A stretch of DNA of 64,000 nt from Bifidobacterium sp. ESL0690 (GCF_029392315.1 NZ_CP113939.1:1178001-1242000), one strand, 5' to 3'; positions 8,013-18,942 are shown, counted from the first letter of the stretch. Notes: generated by a model from the sequence alone, not told the origin. Numbers and translations: made by a program.

Positions 8013-10001
8013 CTAGTTCTGCAACAATTCATCGAATGCTTGAGGCAATGCTGCGATGACGTCGGTCGCCACAATCGGATGCCCCGGCTTGCCTTCCGGC
8101 GTGATGGTGCCGTCCGCGTCGAAAATCTCGGGAGGCTCCCAGCCGTGCTGGTCGGACTCGGAGGCCAGACTTGCGGCGTAACCGTGGATATAGCTTGCAC
8201 TGGCGGCGGTCATGATGTCGAGACTCGGGTCGTGCTGCAATGCGCCGTCACCTTGCTGTGCCAACATTGCGGCCATGACCCCTGCCAGCACGTCCCCGGC
8301 TCCGGCCGTTGCCAGCCAAGCGGGCCCGCTGCCGGAAATGCAGGTTGTGGTCATCCTGCGTGTGCCGTCGCCGTTTCCGGTTTCTGCTTCGGGTCCGGCG
8401 GGAAGACCTGCAACATTTGAATCGCCGACGACAATGGTCACCGCGCCCTTGAGCAGCACGGTCGCACCGGTCAGCTCATGCGCCCGTTTGGCCCAATGCC
8501 ATGGTTCAGCGGTGATGTCTGCCGTGTCAACGTCTTCGCCGCGGCGGCTCAGCAACGCCGCAAGTTCGCCGGCATGCGGGGTGATGATGACATGAGCCGG
8601 CACGCGTTCGGGCAACAGATCAAGTGCGCCCGCATCGACGCAGATCGGCGGCATGAACCAAGGCTCGCGCTCGTAATCGATGCTCGGGTCGGTGGCGCCC
8701 CAAACGATTTCGGTCTGTTCGGTAGTGCGTGACGTTTTTTCCTTGTCCAGATCGTGGACCGGGATTTCGGTTTCGCCAGTTGTCTTGCGAACGTTCTCGT
8801 TCGGCAATGTATAATGCTTGAGCAACGCCGCGATGGCTTCGCGCTGACCGTCGGAGCCGGGTAGACCGTGTCTGTTGGAATTCTGATTATCGGCATCGCT
8901 TACGGCGGCCGCTGTCGGAACGCCGGAACCGACGGCCCAGGCTTCAACACGGCCTTTGCCGAGAACGATTTCGGGGGAATTCCGCAGTACCATATCGGAC
9001 GCATTCACCGGTCCCATATAACGCACCATACCGATGTTGGAACGGACGGCTGCTGAGGAACTCAGCACAGCGGCACCCGGGTATTTTGCCGAGCCTGTAA
9101 TCAGTCCGACGACGCCGCGTGAGTATTTGGAATCGGATGGTTTCGGCAGTCGTATCGTGCTGCCGGCGGTCTCGTCGATGGATGAGACGACGGGGTAGGC
9201 GTAGGTGATGTCGAAACCGAAGTCGACAAGGATCACGCGACCACAGGCGAAAGCCGCAGGGGGCAGCATTGCGCAGGGTTTCATCGCACCGAACATCACC
9301 GTGACATCGGCTGGAATATAGCTGCCGGGCAACGTGCCGTCGTCCACGCCGACGCCGGAAGGCGTATCGATGGCGACCACAAGCGGCTTCTGCTCTTGTT
9401 CGGTGCCGGCAACGGAATTCGGCATCTCCGTTTCCGTCCCATCATCGTTGGTGGGATGAAGGATATTCGCCATGGTTGCGGCAGGCCCTCGCAAGGCTCC
9501 TTGCACACCGATACCGGTCATCGCGTCGAGAACCACATCGGCCTGTTGAGTCAGTTCGATGGCAGCTTGGAGCCGTTCTCCCGCCTCACCGGCACCAAAG
9601 CCGGCCGCAACACCTGGGATATCGGCTTCAGGATTGATGATCAGCAACCGTCCACCGCTGCGGGTGAAAGCCAGTAGACCTTGTAAATGCAACGATTTTC
9701 CGACGGCAATGGCCGTAACCTGGGCACCGGCGCGAGCCAATTGTGCGGCGGCGAAAAGCCCGTCTCCGCCATTGTCCCCGGCACCGGCGAGCAGCACGAT
9801 TTTGGACCCGTCGATATCGATATCATGCTCGTCAAGCAGTTCGGCGGTCACCCTTGCCGCCGCCGAGGCGGCCATGCGCATCAGCGGCACGCCCCGATCA
9901 AGCAACGGACGTTCCATACCGCGCACGGTCTCGACGCTGTAGGCCCGCCGTTGCAGCATCGATTTGCGCATCAGTTCCGTCATCGTTACCTCGTCCATCA
10001 T
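8013..10001 (-). CDS. nnr: bifunctional NAD(P)H-hydrate repair enzyme (epimerase + ADP-dependent dehydratase)
   Basis: Metabolite-repair enzyme of 662 residues that restores hydrated NADH/NADPH. The N-terminal YjeF_N epimerase domain (about 15-240) holds AGAGDNGGDG and VVLDAMTGIGVQG. The C-terminal ribokinase-like dehydratase domain (about 280-655) has GSAKYPGAAVLSSSAAVRS, the ITPHAGELAALL motif and AGAGDVLAGVMAAML near the end. A poorly conserved, hydrophilic segment of roughly 80 residues interrupts the second domain around residue 370-450 and makes the protein longer than most family members (about 500). It sits between the HAD and ABC-F genes on the same strand. Confidence 0.95.
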   Translation of the reverse strand: MMDEVTMTELMRKSMLQRRAYSVETVRGMERPLLDRGVPLMRMAASAAARVTAELLDEHDIDIDGSKIVLLAGAGDNGGDGLFAAAQLARAGAQVTAIAVGKSLHLQGLLAFTRSGGRLLIINPEADIPGVAAGFGAGEAGERLQAAIELTQQADVVLDAMTGIGVQGALRGPAATMANILHPTNDDGTETEMPNSVAGTEQEQKPLVVAIDTPSGVGVDDGTLPGSYIPADVTVMFGAMKPCAMLPPAAFACGRVILVDFGFDITYAYPVVSSIDETAGSTIRLPKPSDSKYSRGVVGLITGSAKYPGAAVLSSSAAVRSNIGMVRYMGPVNASDMVLRNSPEIVLGKGRVEAWAVGSGVPTAAAVSDADNQNSNRHGLPGSDGQREAIAALLKHYTLPNENVRKTTGETEIPVHDLDKEKTSRTTEQTEIVWGATDPSIDYEREPWFMPPICVDAGALDLLPERVPAHVIITPHAGELAALLSRRGEDVDTADITAEPWHWAKRAHELTGATVLLKGAVTIVVGDSNVAGLPAGPEAETGNGDGTRRMTTTCISGSGPAWLATAGAGDVLAGVMAAMLAQQGDGALQHDPSLDIMTAASASYIHGYAASLASESDQHGWEPPEIFDADGTITPEGKPGHPIVATDVIAALPQAFDELLQN

Positions 10002-10099
10002 GTGCCTTCCGCTTTATCCGAATAGAGCGGCAAACGATGATGTCTGCCGCTCGCTATCTATTGCTATCTCATATCGTAGCTTATCTATTGCGTTTGTTG

Positions 10100-11701
10100 T
10101 TATTCTTCGGCGACCAAGTCGAGGTAATCGTCGCTCCACAGGTCCTCGTCGCCGTCAGGCATCAGCAGCACTCGTTCCGGGTTGAGGGCCTTGACCGCGC
10201 CCTCGTCGTGGGTGACCAGAATGATGGCGCCCTCGTATTTGGCGATGGCCTTGAGAATCTCGTCACGCGAAACCGGGTCGAGATTGTTGGTCGGCTCGTC
10301 GAGCAGCAGCACGTTGGCGCGTGAAGTCACCAACGTCGCCAGCGCAAGCCTCGTCTGTTCGCCGCCGGAAAGCACCTTGGCCAGTTTGAACGCATCGTCA
10401 CCGGAGAACAGGAAGCTGCCCAAAATCGAACGGGCGTGGGTGTCGTCAAGGTCAGGGGCGACGTGCTGCAGGTTCTCGAGCACGGTCGCATCCATCTCCA
10501 ACGTGTCGTGTTCCTGTGCGAAATAGCCGATCTTGCAACCATGTCCGTAGACGACTTCGCCGGTATCGGGCTTGTCCTCGCCGGCCAGAATGCGCAGCGT
10601 CGTGGTCTTGCCCGCGCCGTTGTAGCCTAGGATGACCACACGCGAACCCTTGTCGATGGCCAGATTGATGCCGCTGAAGACGATGTTGGAACCGAACGCC
10701 TTGGATATCTCCTTGGCCATGATCGGTGTCTTGCCGCATGGAGCCGGTTCAGGGAAGCGGATGTCCGCGACCTTCTCCTGCCGTTCGGCCTCGCTGGTCT
10801 CCGAAAGCAGACGCTCCGCACGACGCATCATGTTCTGTGCCGCGACGGCCTTGGTCGCTTTGGCGTGCAGACGAATGCCCTGCTTCATCAGACGTGCGGC
10901 CTTCTTCTCGGCCACCTCGCGCTCACGGCGTCGGCGTTCCTCATCCACCACGCGCTGCTTCAGATAGGCCTTCCAACCCAACGAATACATGTCAATCTGC
11001 GCGGTCTGCGCGTCCAGGTGCCAGACCTTGTTGACCACTTCATCCAGCAGTTCCGTGGAGTGGGAGATGACCAGGAACCCGCCCTCGAAGCGCTTCAGGT
11101 AGCCGCGCAGCCACTCGATGGAATCCGCGTCCAAATGGTTGGTCGGTTCGTCAAGAATCAAGGTGTCAGCATCGGAGAACAAAATACGCGCCAGTTCGAT
11201 GCGTCGTTTCTGGCCGCCGGAAAGCGTTCCGATGGGCTGCTGCATCGTCTCATTGGGAAGACCAAGACTCGCCGCCATGGAAATCGCCTCGGACTGCGCT
11301 GCGTAGCCACCGGCCTTCTCGAACGCCTGCATGGCCTTGTCATACTTGTCCATCGCTTTTTCCATGACCTTCGGGTTTTCGTTGGTCATTTCCTTTTCGG
11401 CCTTGCGCATGCGCTTGATGATGGCGGCGATATCGCGTGCGCTCATCATGCGGTCAAGTGCCGTCTGATCGGGGTCGTCGGCGTGGGTGTCCTGCGGCAG
11501 ATAGCCGAGCTTGCCGGAGATGCGCACCTTGCCGGCCGTGGGGAGCAGGTCGCCGGTAATGACACGGGTCAGGGTGGTCTTGCCGGCGCCGTTGCGTCCG
11601 ACCAGGCCGATCTTGTCGCCCTTGCTCACATGAAAATCAGTGGGATTGAGCAGCGTTCGTGCCCCGATCTGAATTTCCAGCCCTTGCGCCTCGATTGCCA
11701 T
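10100..11701 (-). CDS. ABC-F family ATPase (duplicated ATP-binding cassettes, no membrane domain)
   Basis: Soluble protein of 533 residues with two ABC modules. Walker A motifs are GRNGAGKTT near residue 36 and GYNGAGKTT near 358; signatures LSGGQKRR and LSGGEQTR; Walker B/D loops ILDEPTNHLD and LLDEPTNNLD. The two are joined by a charged, Arg/Lys-rich linker (VVDEERRRREREVAEKKAARL), the P-site tRNA-interaction motif region of ABC-F proteins. Members act on ribosomes in translation or antibiotic protection; its class is not assignable by eye, though the opening resembles actinobacterial 540-residue ABC-F proteins rather than EttA. Divergent from uvrA. Confidence 0.94.
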   Translation of the reverse strand: MAIEAQGLEIQIGARTLLNPTDFHVSKGDKIGLVGRNGAGKTTLTRVITGDLLPTAGKVRISGKLGYLPQDTHADDPDQTALDRMMSARDIAAIIKRMRKAEKEMTNENPKVMEKAMDKYDKAMQAFEKAGGYAAQSEAISMAASLGLPNETMQQPIGTLSGGQKRRIELARILFSDADTLILDEPTNHLDADSIEWLRGYLKRFEGGFLVISHSTELLDEVVNKVWHLDAQTAQIDMYSLGWKAYLKQRVVDEERRRREREVAEKKAARLMKQGIRLHAKATKAVAAQNMMRRAERLLSETSEAERQEKVADIRFPEPAPCGKTPIMAKEISKAFGSNIVFSGINLAIDKGSRVVILGYNGAGKTTTLRILAGEDKPDTGEVVYGHGCKIGYFAQEHDTLEMDATVLENLQHVAPDLDDTHARSILGSFLFSGDDAFKLAKVLSGGEQTRLALATLVTSRANVLLLDEPTNNLDPVSRDEILKAIAKYEGAIILVTHDEGAVKALNPERVLLMPDGDEDLWSDDYLDLVAEE

Positions 11702-11925
11702 ACCTTATTACCTATCCTGTTGCTATCACGAAATTGCGGCCAAATATACCAACATGCCATCATAGCGACACGTCTGCTTTTATTGAAGCAATACGGTATA
11801 AGGCGTAATTAAAATAACGGCACAGTTCTGGCTTTCCGCCAATAACATAAGTCACGGAAGCATTCTTTTATTTTGTGGGTTGATGCTTAAGGATAAGTAC
11901 TGGATTCAGCCATGACAACAGGGAA

Positions 11926-11941
11926 TCGAACAATTGTTCGA
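11926..11941 (+). promoter_or_regulatory. LexA (SOS) box upstream of uvrA
   Basis: TCGAACAATTGTTCGA is a perfect 16-bp palindrome matching the actinobacterial/Gram-positive LexA site CGAAC-N4-GTTCG. It lies 61 bases before the uvrA start and just upstream of a TATAGT -10 box (11951-11956), so bound LexA would cover the -35 region. The nearby perfect palindrome CCACTATAGTGG (11947-11958) contains that -10 box. Confidence 0.85.
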
Positions 11942-12001
11942 ACCGTCCACTATAGTGGGTTATCCTACAGTGGAGCATTTGGCATCAAGCGGAGGTAAGC
12001 A

Positions 12002-15000
12002 TTGGCAACAGCATCGACGGCGCGCAAATCCGGGAAAACAGACGATTCGTCGGCAAGTGTGGTGGCGCAGAAGCTGATGGATAGCGACTCGTTCCTGTCC
12101 CAGGAAATCGCGAAGGCGCCGCTGCGCAAAACCGGCAATTCGCTGGTGGCGGACATCTCGCATATTCCCAGCGATCTGAAGATCACGGTTCAGGGCGCTC
12201 GCGAGCACAACCTCAAGAACATCGACCTTGCCATTCCGCGTAACCGTATGGTCGTATTTACCGGGCTTTCCGGTTCCGGCAAGTCCTCGCTGGCCTTCGA
12301 TACGCTGTTCGCCGAAGGGCAGCGTCGCTATGTCGAATCGCTCAGTGCATACGCCCGCCAGTTCCTCGGGCAGATGGACAAGCCCGACGTTGATTTCATC
12401 GAGGGCCTGAGCCCGGCCGTTTCCATCGACCAGAAGACCACCAACCGCAACCCGCGTTCGACGGTCGGCACCATCACCGAAATCTACGATTATTTGCGTC
12501 TGCTGTTCTCGCGTACCGGCATTCCGCATTGCCCGATTTGCGGCGAGGTCGTTAGCGCCCAGACACCGCAGCAGATGGTCGACACGTTGATGAAGAAGCC
12601 GGAAAAGACCCGCTTCCAGATTCTGGCGCCGGTCGTTCGTGGGCGTAAGGGTGAATTTGAAGATTTGCTTGAACTGCTTCGTGGCGACGGTTATTCTCGC
12701 GCTTTGATTGATGGCGAGATGCGTCAGCTTTCCGACGACATCAAGCTGACCAAGCAGAAGAAGCACACCATCGAGGTCGTGGTCGACCGTCTGGTCATCA
12801 AGGACGGCATTCGCCAGCGCCTCACCGATTCCATTGAAACCGCGTTGAAACTCGCCAAGGGCATTGTAGTCATCGATTATGTCGATCTGGACGAGAAGGA
12901 CCCCAACCGTCGGGAACCGTTCAGCGAGAAGCGTTCCTGTCCGAACGGCCATCAGCTCGAATTGGACGAGATCGAACCGCGTACGTTCTCCTTCAACGCC
13001 CCTTATGGTGCGTGCCCAGATTGCGACGGCATCGGCTATAAGCTGGAAATCGACCCCGAACTGGTCATTCCCGACCCGAGCAAATCGCTGAACGAAAACG
13101 CCATCGAACCGTGGGGCATGACCAAGGGCACCGGCGAATACTATCGTCATGTCCTTGAAGGATTGGGCGAAGAGATGGGCTTCAGCCTTGATACCCCGTG
13201 GAAAGACCTACCCAAGAAAATCCAGCACGCCATTATGTATGGTCATGACTTCAAGGTCAAGGTCTCCTACCGTAACCGTTGGGGAAGGCTTCGCGAATAC
13301 AGCACCGGTTTCGAAGGTGTGGTGCGTACGCTTATGCGACGCCACGACGAGACCGACTCTGACCAGATGAAACTGTATTACGAATCGTATATGCGCGAAG
13401 TGCCGTGCCAGACCTGCCAAGGCAAGCGTCTGCGTCCCGAGGTGTTGGCGGTCACCGTCGACGGCAAGTCCATCGCCGACGTCTGCGATATGCCGGTGGA
13501 ACGCAGCCTCAAATGGATTCGTTCACTGAAACTCGAAGGCTCAGCCGCGCTGATTGCCGGCGAGGTGCTGAAAGAAATTCGTGCGCGTCTCGGCTTCATG
13601 AATGATGTCGGATTGAACTATCTGACGCTTTCTCGTGCCGCCAAGACGCTTTCCGGCGGTGAAGCGCAGCGTATCCGTTTGGCCACCCAGATCGGCAGTG
13701 GCTTAGTCGGCGTCATGTATGTGCTTGATGAACCGTCCATCGGTCTGCATCAGCGTGACAACGAGCGCCTGATCAAGACCTTGCACCATTTGCGTGACCT
13801 TGGCAATACGCTGATCGTGGTCGAACACGATCAGGAAACCATCGAAAAGGCTGACTGGCTGGTCGACATCGGCCCTGGCGCCGGCGAGCGCGGCGGGGAA
13901 GTTGTATATTCGGGCCCTGCCGCACATGTCGTTGAAGCGCCTCGTTCCATCACCGGTGACTACATCGCCGGTCGGCGGACGATTGAGGTGCCGAAGAAAC
14001 GTCGCAAAACCGACAGGAACCGGCAACTCAAAGTCATCGGAGCGCGCGAGAACAATCTCAAGAACATCAACGTCTCGATTCCGCTGGGTGTGATGACCTG
14101 TATCACCGGCGTCTCCGGTTCCGGCAAGTCGACGCTCATCAATTCGATTCTTTATCCTTCGCTTGCCGACAAACTCAACGGCGCACGTATCGTGCCGGGC
14201 AAGCACACCCGCGTCGAAGGCATCGAGCAGTGCGATAAGGTCATCCACGTCGACCAGAACCCGATTGGTCGTACTCCGCGAAGCAACCCCGCGACCTATA
14301 CGGGCGTATGGGACAAGATTCGCCAGCTTTTCGCCAAGACCCCTGAGGCTCAGGTTCGCGGCTACGGTCCCGGTCGTTTCTCCTTCAATGTGAAAGGCGG
14401 GCGTTGCGAGGCCTGCCATGGCGACGGCACTATCAAGATCGAGATGAACTTCCTGCCCGACGTCTACGTGGAATGCGAGGAATGCCACGGCAAACGCTAC
14501 AACCGCGAGACCCTTGAGGTGAAGTACAACGGCAAATCCGTGGCCGACGTGCTCAACATGCCTATTTCCGAAGCGGCGGAATTCTTTAAGGCTTATACCG
14601 GTATCTCCCGTTATCTCGATACGTTGGTTGATGTTGGCCTTGGTTACATTCGTCTTGGCCAGCCGGCGACCACGCTTTCCGGCGGCGAATCCCAGCGTGT
14701 GAAGCTCGCCACCGAGCTGCAGCGCCGTTCCACCGGGCGCACGGTCTATATTCTCGATGAGCCGACCACCGGTCTGCACTTCGAGGACGTTCGCAAGCTG
14801 CTGCAGGTTTTGCAGGGCTTGGTCGACAAGGGCAACACGGTGATTGTCATCGAACACAACCTCGATGTGGTCAAGTCCGCGGACTGGATTATCGATCTCG
14901 GCCCTGAGGGCGGCGACGGCGGAGGCACCATCGTCACGCAAGGCACGCCGGAACATGTGGCCAAGTGTGAAAAGAGCTGGACGGGCAAGTATCTCGGTCC

Positions 15001-15013
15001 TATGCTCAAGTGA
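12002..15013 (+). CDS. uvrA: excinuclease ABC subunit A
   Basis: DNA-damage recognition ATPase of nucleotide excision repair, 1003 residues. It has two ABC modules with Walker [10 protein letters not shown] near residue 90 and GVSGSGKST near 702, signatures LSGGEAQR and LSGGESQR, and a C-terminal zinc finger (CEACHGDG...CEECHGKR). The first metal-binding region has the actinobacterial form (SCPNGH...CPDC). The start is TTG with GGAGG about 9 bases upstream; the first 55 residues form a non-conserved extension before [15 protein letters not shown] LexA box upstream indicates SOS induction. uvrC follows after 102 bases. Confidence 0.98.
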   Translation: MATASTARKSGKTDDSSASVVAQKLMDSDSFLSQEIAKAPLRKTGNSLVADISHIPSDLKITVQGAREHNLKNIDLAIPRNRMVVFTGLSGSGKSSLAFDTLFAEGQRRYVESLSAYARQFLGQMDKPDVDFIEGLSPAVSIDQKTTNRNPRSTVGTITEIYDYLRLLFSRTGIPHCPICGEVVSAQTPQQMVDTLMKKPEKTRFQILAPVVRGRKGEFEDLLELLRGDGYSRALIDGEMRQLSDDIKLTKQKKHTIEVVVDRLVIKDGIRQRLTDSIETALKLAKGIVVIDYVDLDEKDPNRREPFSEKRSCPNGHQLELDEIEPRTFSFNAPYGACPDCDGIGYKLEIDPELVIPDPSKSLNENAIEPWGMTKGTGEYYRHVLEGLGEEMGFSLDTPWKDLPKKIQHAIMYGHDFKVKVSYRNRWGRLREYSTGFEGVVRTLMRRHDETDSDQMKLYYESYMREVPCQTCQGKRLRPEVLAVTVDGKSIADVCDMPVERSLKWIRSLKLEGSAALIAGEVLKEIRARLGFMNDVGLNYLTLSRAAKTLSGGEAQRIRLATQIGSGLVGVMYVLDEPSIGLHQRDNERLIKTLHHLRDLGNTLIVVEHDQETIEKADWLVDIGPGAGERGGEVVYSGPAAHVVEAPRSITGDYIAGRRTIEVPKKRRKTDRNRQLKVIGARENNLKNINVSIPLGVMTCITGVSGSGKSTLINSILYPSLADKLNGARIVPGKHTRVEGIEQCDKVIHVDQNPIGRTPRSNPATYTGVWDKIRQLFAKTPEAQVRGYGPGRFSFNVKGGRCEACHGDGTIKIEMNFLPDVYVECEECHGKRYNRETLEVKYNGKSVADVLNMPISEAAEFFKAYTGISRYLDTLVDVGLGYIRLGQPATTLSGGESQRVKLATELQRRSTGRTVYILDEPTTGLHFEDVRKLLQVLQGLVDKGNTVIVIEHNLDVVKSADWIIDLGPEGGDGGGTIVTQGTPEHVAKCEKSWTGKYLGPMLK

Positions 15014-15115
15014 CTCCTTGTTGCAAGGCTAATTGGTAAGCACAGGTATGAGGTATAAATTCATATTCGAACTTCCGAAATGATTGACGGTTTAATTTGG
15101 TTTGAAAGGTAGGCA

Positions 15116-17815
15116 ATGGCGGTAGTGGCAGACAAGCAGGGCAACGGTGACAGCACCGGCTGGCGCAAGACGACGCGTAAGCTGGGGGACACCCGCGACC
15201 TGTTCCGACCTGCAACCAGCGACATTCCCACCGATCCGGGCGTCTACAAATGGCGTGACGGCGATGGCAGGGTCATCTATGTCGGCAAAGCCAAGAACCT
15301 GCGTAACCGCCTCACCTTCTATTTCCAGCCGCTGAGTGAGCTCCACCCGCGTACGCAGAATATGGTGCTGACCGCCCGGAGTCTTGAATGGACGGTGGTC
15401 GGCACTGAGCTTGAGGCGCTGACCCTTGAATACACGTGGATCAAGGAATTTGACCCACGTTTCAACGTCGTATTCCGAGACGATAAGACGTATCCGTATT
15501 TGGCGGTTTCTCTGGGTGAAAAGTATCCGAGGGTGTGGGTGACGCGTAATCGCAAACGTCGTGACACCAGATATTTCGGGCCCTATGCGAAGGCTTGGGA
15601 TTTGCGCCACAGCCTTGATAAGTTGCTCAAGGCGTTCCCGGTGCGTACCTGCACCAAGGCTGTATTCAACCGCGCTCACATGACCGATCGGCCGTGCCTG
15701 CTTGCCTCCATTGGCAAATGTTCCGCGCCGTGCGTCGGTCGTATCAGCGAAAAAGACCATCGCCGCATGACCGAACGACTTGTCGGCGTGCTTACCGGGC
15801 GTTATGGCACTTCATTCATCGCAGGCCTCACCAAAGAGATGAAGCAGGCCAGCGACGACATGGAATTCGAAAAGGCCGCGCGTCTGCGTGACCAGATTTC
15901 CATGCTCAAAACCGTGTCCGAACAGAACGCGGTCGTCTTCGATTCTGACGTGGACGCCGACGTGTTTGGCATGGAATCTGACGAGCTCGAAGCCTCAGTC
16001 CACGCCTTCTTCGTCCGTTCTGGTTCCATTCGCGGCGAACGCAACTGGAGCGTCAAACGCGTTGAGGATATTGACGATGCTGATTTGATCGCAGACTTGA
16101 TTACGCAGGTGTATTCCGATCTGATGGGGGAGACCGACAGCCAGGCCAGTACTCCTTTGAATCTGCCGAGCAATGGTGAGGAATTATTGGAACAGAACGG
16201 TGACGTTTCCAGAGATGCTGACGATTCAGAATCCAATGAAGCTGAAGCACAACATTCGATTGATGAAGATATTCCATCTGATTCGAATTCCGTTTCTCGC
16301 GTTGATCAAATCGATTTTGATACCGGTGACAACAACGCAACAGCGGTGGATAGCCAAGCCGTAACGGAAGCTTCCACTTCAATTTCAGCGTCAGCCAATG
16401 GCGCCATCGATATCGTCGAACGTCGCGACGCGTTGGGCGCGACTCAAAGCATCACTGCCACCGACAGTCTTTCGCGTGCCCAGGCAACCCATATCCGTCG
16501 TGAACGCCAGATGCAGACCGGTCGCAGCGATTTGCTGGCGCCCATCGCACCTGTTCCCCGCGAGGTATTGGTCCCAATCGAACCGGCGCGACGCGATGAG
16601 CTAGAGGAATGGCTCAGCGGTCTGCGCGGTGCGGCCGTCACCATCCGTGTACCCAGCCGTGGCGAGAAAAAGACGCTCATGGATCGTGCCAACAGCAACG
16701 CAAAACAGGCGTTGCAGCGCAGCAAGATGAGTCGTATCAGCGACATCGGTGCACGTACCCAAGCGATGAACGACGTGGCGAAAGCGTTGGGGTTGAGCGA
16801 ATCCCCGCTGCGTATTGAAGGCTACGATATCTCCAATACCATCGGCGGCATCTATCAGGTCGCTTCCATGGTGGTCTTTGAGGATGCGATAGCGAAGAAA
16901 TCCGAATATCGCCGGTTCGCTATCCGCGGCAAAGACGGCAAGGGCGCCCTTGACGATCTGAGCGCCATGTACGAGACGCTCACCCGCAGATTCCGTCACG
17001 GCAACATCGCCGGTGATACCGGCGAAAGCATGGATAACGAGAAACGTGTCGAGCAGGCGGAGGCAGCGGCTCACAACCAATCCGCTCAAGTTGTTCGAGG
17101 CGCTGAAAGTAATCCCGATACAGCCGGTTCCAATGAGAATGCTGAAACTTCCTTCCAATCTCCAGCACGGGGGCAATCGCGGGAATCTGCGGATAACAGC
17201 AATAACGGTAGTAACAGCAGAAATGGTGATAACTGTAATCAGAATTCGATAAACGGGAGCACGAACTCCGAAGTCGTGGGTTTGACCAGCGTGGATGCCG
17301 TAGTCCAGCAAGACACGCATCCGCGTCATTTCGCCTATAAACCCAACCTCATCGTCGTCGACGGTGGCAAACCGCAGGTTGAAATTGCGGCCAAAGCCCT
17401 TCATGACTGCGGCGTCGATGATGTCGCGGTTTGCGGCTTGGCCAAGCGGCTTGAAGAAGTCTGGATTCCGGGGGAGGACTACCCGCTTATCCTGAAGCGC
17501 CAGTCCGAAGGCATGTATCTGCTCCAGCGTGTTCGCGACGAATCGCACCGCTTCGCCATCACCTACCACCGCAAGTCCCGACGCAAAGGTGCCTTGCGCT
17601 CCGCTCTCGATGATATCCCGGGCATTGGCGAAAGCTACCAAAAGAAACTGTTGCGTGCCTTCGGTTCGGTGAAGGGTATCCGCAAGGCCAGCCTCGAGGA
17701 CTTGGAAGGTGTCAAAGGAATCGGCAAAGCCAAAGCGGAAGCCGTATACACCGCACTCCACAAAGATCTCGATGAGGCAAAGTCTTCATCAGCGACCGAA
17801 TCCCGGACAAAGTAA
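15116..17815 (+). CDS. uvrC: excinuclease ABC subunit C, with two large insertions
   Basis: Dual-incision nuclease of excision repair, 899 residues against about 600-700 usual. Domains in order: GIY-YIG nuclease (PTDPGVYKWRDGDGRVIYVGKAKNLRNRL, about 35-120), UVR helix pair (about 240-275), RNase H-like nuclease (EGYDISN near 565, LIVVDGGKPQ near 745, DESHRFAITYHR near 805) and a C-terminal HhH pair (DDIPGIGESYQKKLL, GVKGIGKAKAEAVY). Two segments with no family counterpart interrupt it: an acidic Ser/Asp/Glu-rich one around residues 340-480 and an Asn/Ser-rich one around 630-735, both more AT-rich than the rest. The reading frame is intact. Confidence 0.97.
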   Translation: MAVVADKQGNGDSTGWRKTTRKLGDTRDLFRPATSDIPTDPGVYKWRDGDGRVIYVGKAKNLRNRLTFYFQPLSELHPRTQNMVLTARSLEWTVVGTELEALTLEYTWIKEFDPRFNVVFRDDKTYPYLAVSLGEKYPRVWVTRNRKRRDTRYFGPYAKAWDLRHSLDKLLKAFPVRTCTKAVFNRAHMTDRPCLLASIGKCSAPCVGRISEKDHRRMTERLVGVLTGRYGTSFIAGLTKEMKQASDDMEFEKAARLRDQISMLKTVSEQNAVVFDSDVDADVFGMESDELEASVHAFFVRSGSIRGERNWSVKRVEDIDDADLIADLITQVYSDLMGETDSQASTPLNLPSNGEELLEQNGDVSRDADDSESNEAEAQHSIDEDIPSDSNSVSRVDQIDFDTGDNNATAVDSQAVTEASTSISASANGAIDIVERRDALGATQSITATDSLSRAQATHIRRERQMQTGRSDLLAPIAPVPREVLVPIEPARRDELEEWLSGLRGAAVTIRVPSRGEKKTLMDRANSNAKQALQRSKMSRISDIGARTQAMNDVAKALGLSESPLRIEGYDISNTIGGIYQVASMVVFEDAIAKKSEYRRFAIRGKDGKGALDDLSAMYETLTRRFRHGNIAGDTGESMDNEKRVEQAEAAAHNQSAQVVRGAESNPDTAGSNENAETSFQSPARGQSRESADNSNNGSNSRNGDNCNQNSINGSTNSEVVGLTSVDAVVQQDTHPRHFAYKPNLIVVDGGKPQVEIAAKALHDCGVDDVAVCGLAKRLEEVWIPGEDYPLILKRQSEGMYLLQRVRDESHRFAITYHRKSRRKGALRSALDDIPGIGESYQKKLLRAFGSVKGIRKASLEDLEGVKGIGKAKAEAVYTALHKDLDEAKSSSATESRTK

Positions 17816-17916
17816 GAAATCGCAATCGCAAAATACCTTATAAACAAGTCAGGAAAGATAAATCAGACTAGGCAAGTCGACAAAGACAACAGTAATCGAC
17901 GAAAGGAACATGACCA

Positions 17917-18942
17917 ATGACCAATGAGATCAACCATCGTTGCGCGGTTTTGGGCAAGCCTATAGCCCATTCGCTTTCGCCGGTGCTGCACAATGCGGCC
18001 TACAAGGCTCTTGGGCTTGACGACTGGCATTATTCACGCACTGAGGTCGGCGAAGACGATTTGGATGGTTTCCTCAGAACATTAGACCCTTCCTGGGCAG
18101 GGCTGAGCCTCACTATGCCGTTGAAACGAACGATCCAGCCTTACGGAACCCCTTCCGATACCTGGTCGAAAAAGCTTCTTGTGGCCAATACCGCTGTGTT
18201 CGATTGGTCAAAAGCGACGTCGAATCCGGATATCAAGCTTTACAACACCGATGTCGAAGGCATAGTAAAAGCCTTTTCCCATTGCTGGCAGTCTGCTGAA
18301 TTCGAAAACTCCGGGCTGAAGAAGTCTAAGTCAGGGAATCTTCAGTCTGAGAAACCGACGAAAGCTGTCATTTCCGATGCATCCAACGAAACAGATACCG
18401 AAAAACCTTATCAACCCGGGGCAAAAGCCGTTATCCTAGGCAATGGTAATACGGCGCTTTCGGCTTTGGCTGCGTGTACGGAAATCGAAGTTCCTGGAAC
18501 GGGCTCCATAACCCGCGTAACGGTCTGTGCCCGTCACCAGCATGACCATGACCCGATGAGGCGGCTTGCCCAATCGCAAGCCGATCTTGAATACGAACAG
18601 ATTCCGCTTTCTCAAGCTGTCGAATGCTTACAACAAGCCGATATCGTCATCAACACCATACCGGCGCACGGGGCCGATGAGACGGCAGAGAAACTGGCCG
18701 ATGCCCTTGCTGGTTCCAAGAACGTCTCGTCCGGCAAAACCCTACTGGACGTCGTCTATGACCCCCGTCCGACCAAGCTTATGCAGGTTTGGCGCGGCAA
18801 AGGCGGAACTGCTATCGGAGGCGAGGAAATGTTGTTATATCAGGCGATAGCCCAGGTCCGGTTGATGACGGTAGGGGCGCATATTATGGGAAGAGCAGAT
18901 TTTGAACAGGCGATGAGAAGCGCCTTACAGGAGGCACTGTGA
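17917..18942 (+). CDS. aroE: shikimate dehydrogenase family protein
   Basis: NADPH-dependent reduction of 3-dehydroshikimate to shikimate in aromatic amino-acid synthesis. The substrate site is clear: LGKPIAHSLSPVLHNAAYKALG at residues 11-32 and the Lys of GLSLTMPLKRTI near 70. The nucleotide-binding part (AVILGNGNTALSALAA) has a variant of the usual GxGGxxxA. The C-terminus has GGEEMLLYQAIAQVRLMTG. At 341 residues it exceeds the usual 270-290, mainly because of a hydrophilic insert about residues 125-165. It lies in the conserved uvrC-rapZ interval, overlaps rapZ by 4 bases (GTGA) and is probably co-transcribed with it. Confidence 0.93.
   Translation: MTNEINHRCAVLGKPIAHSLSPVLHNAAYKALGLDDWHYSRTEVGEDDLDGFLRTLDPSWAGLSLTMPLKRTIQPYGTPSDTWSKKLLVANTAVFDWSKATSNPDIKLYNTDVEGIVKAFSHCWQSAEFENSGLKKSKSGNLQSEKPTKAVISDASNETDTEKPYQPGAKAVILGNGNTALSALAACTEIEVPGTGSITRVTVCARHQHDHDPMRRLAQSQADLEYEQIPLSQAVECLQQADIVINTIPAHGADETAEKLADALAGSKNVSSGKTLLDVVYDPRPTKLMQVWRGKGGTAIGGEEMLLYQAIAQVRLMTVGAHIMGRADFEQAMRSALQEAL

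Noticed and set aside
15060..15090. LexA box upstream of uvrC (ATTCGAACTTCCGAAA)
   Set aside because: Only the left half matches CGAAC; the right half GTTCG is absent.
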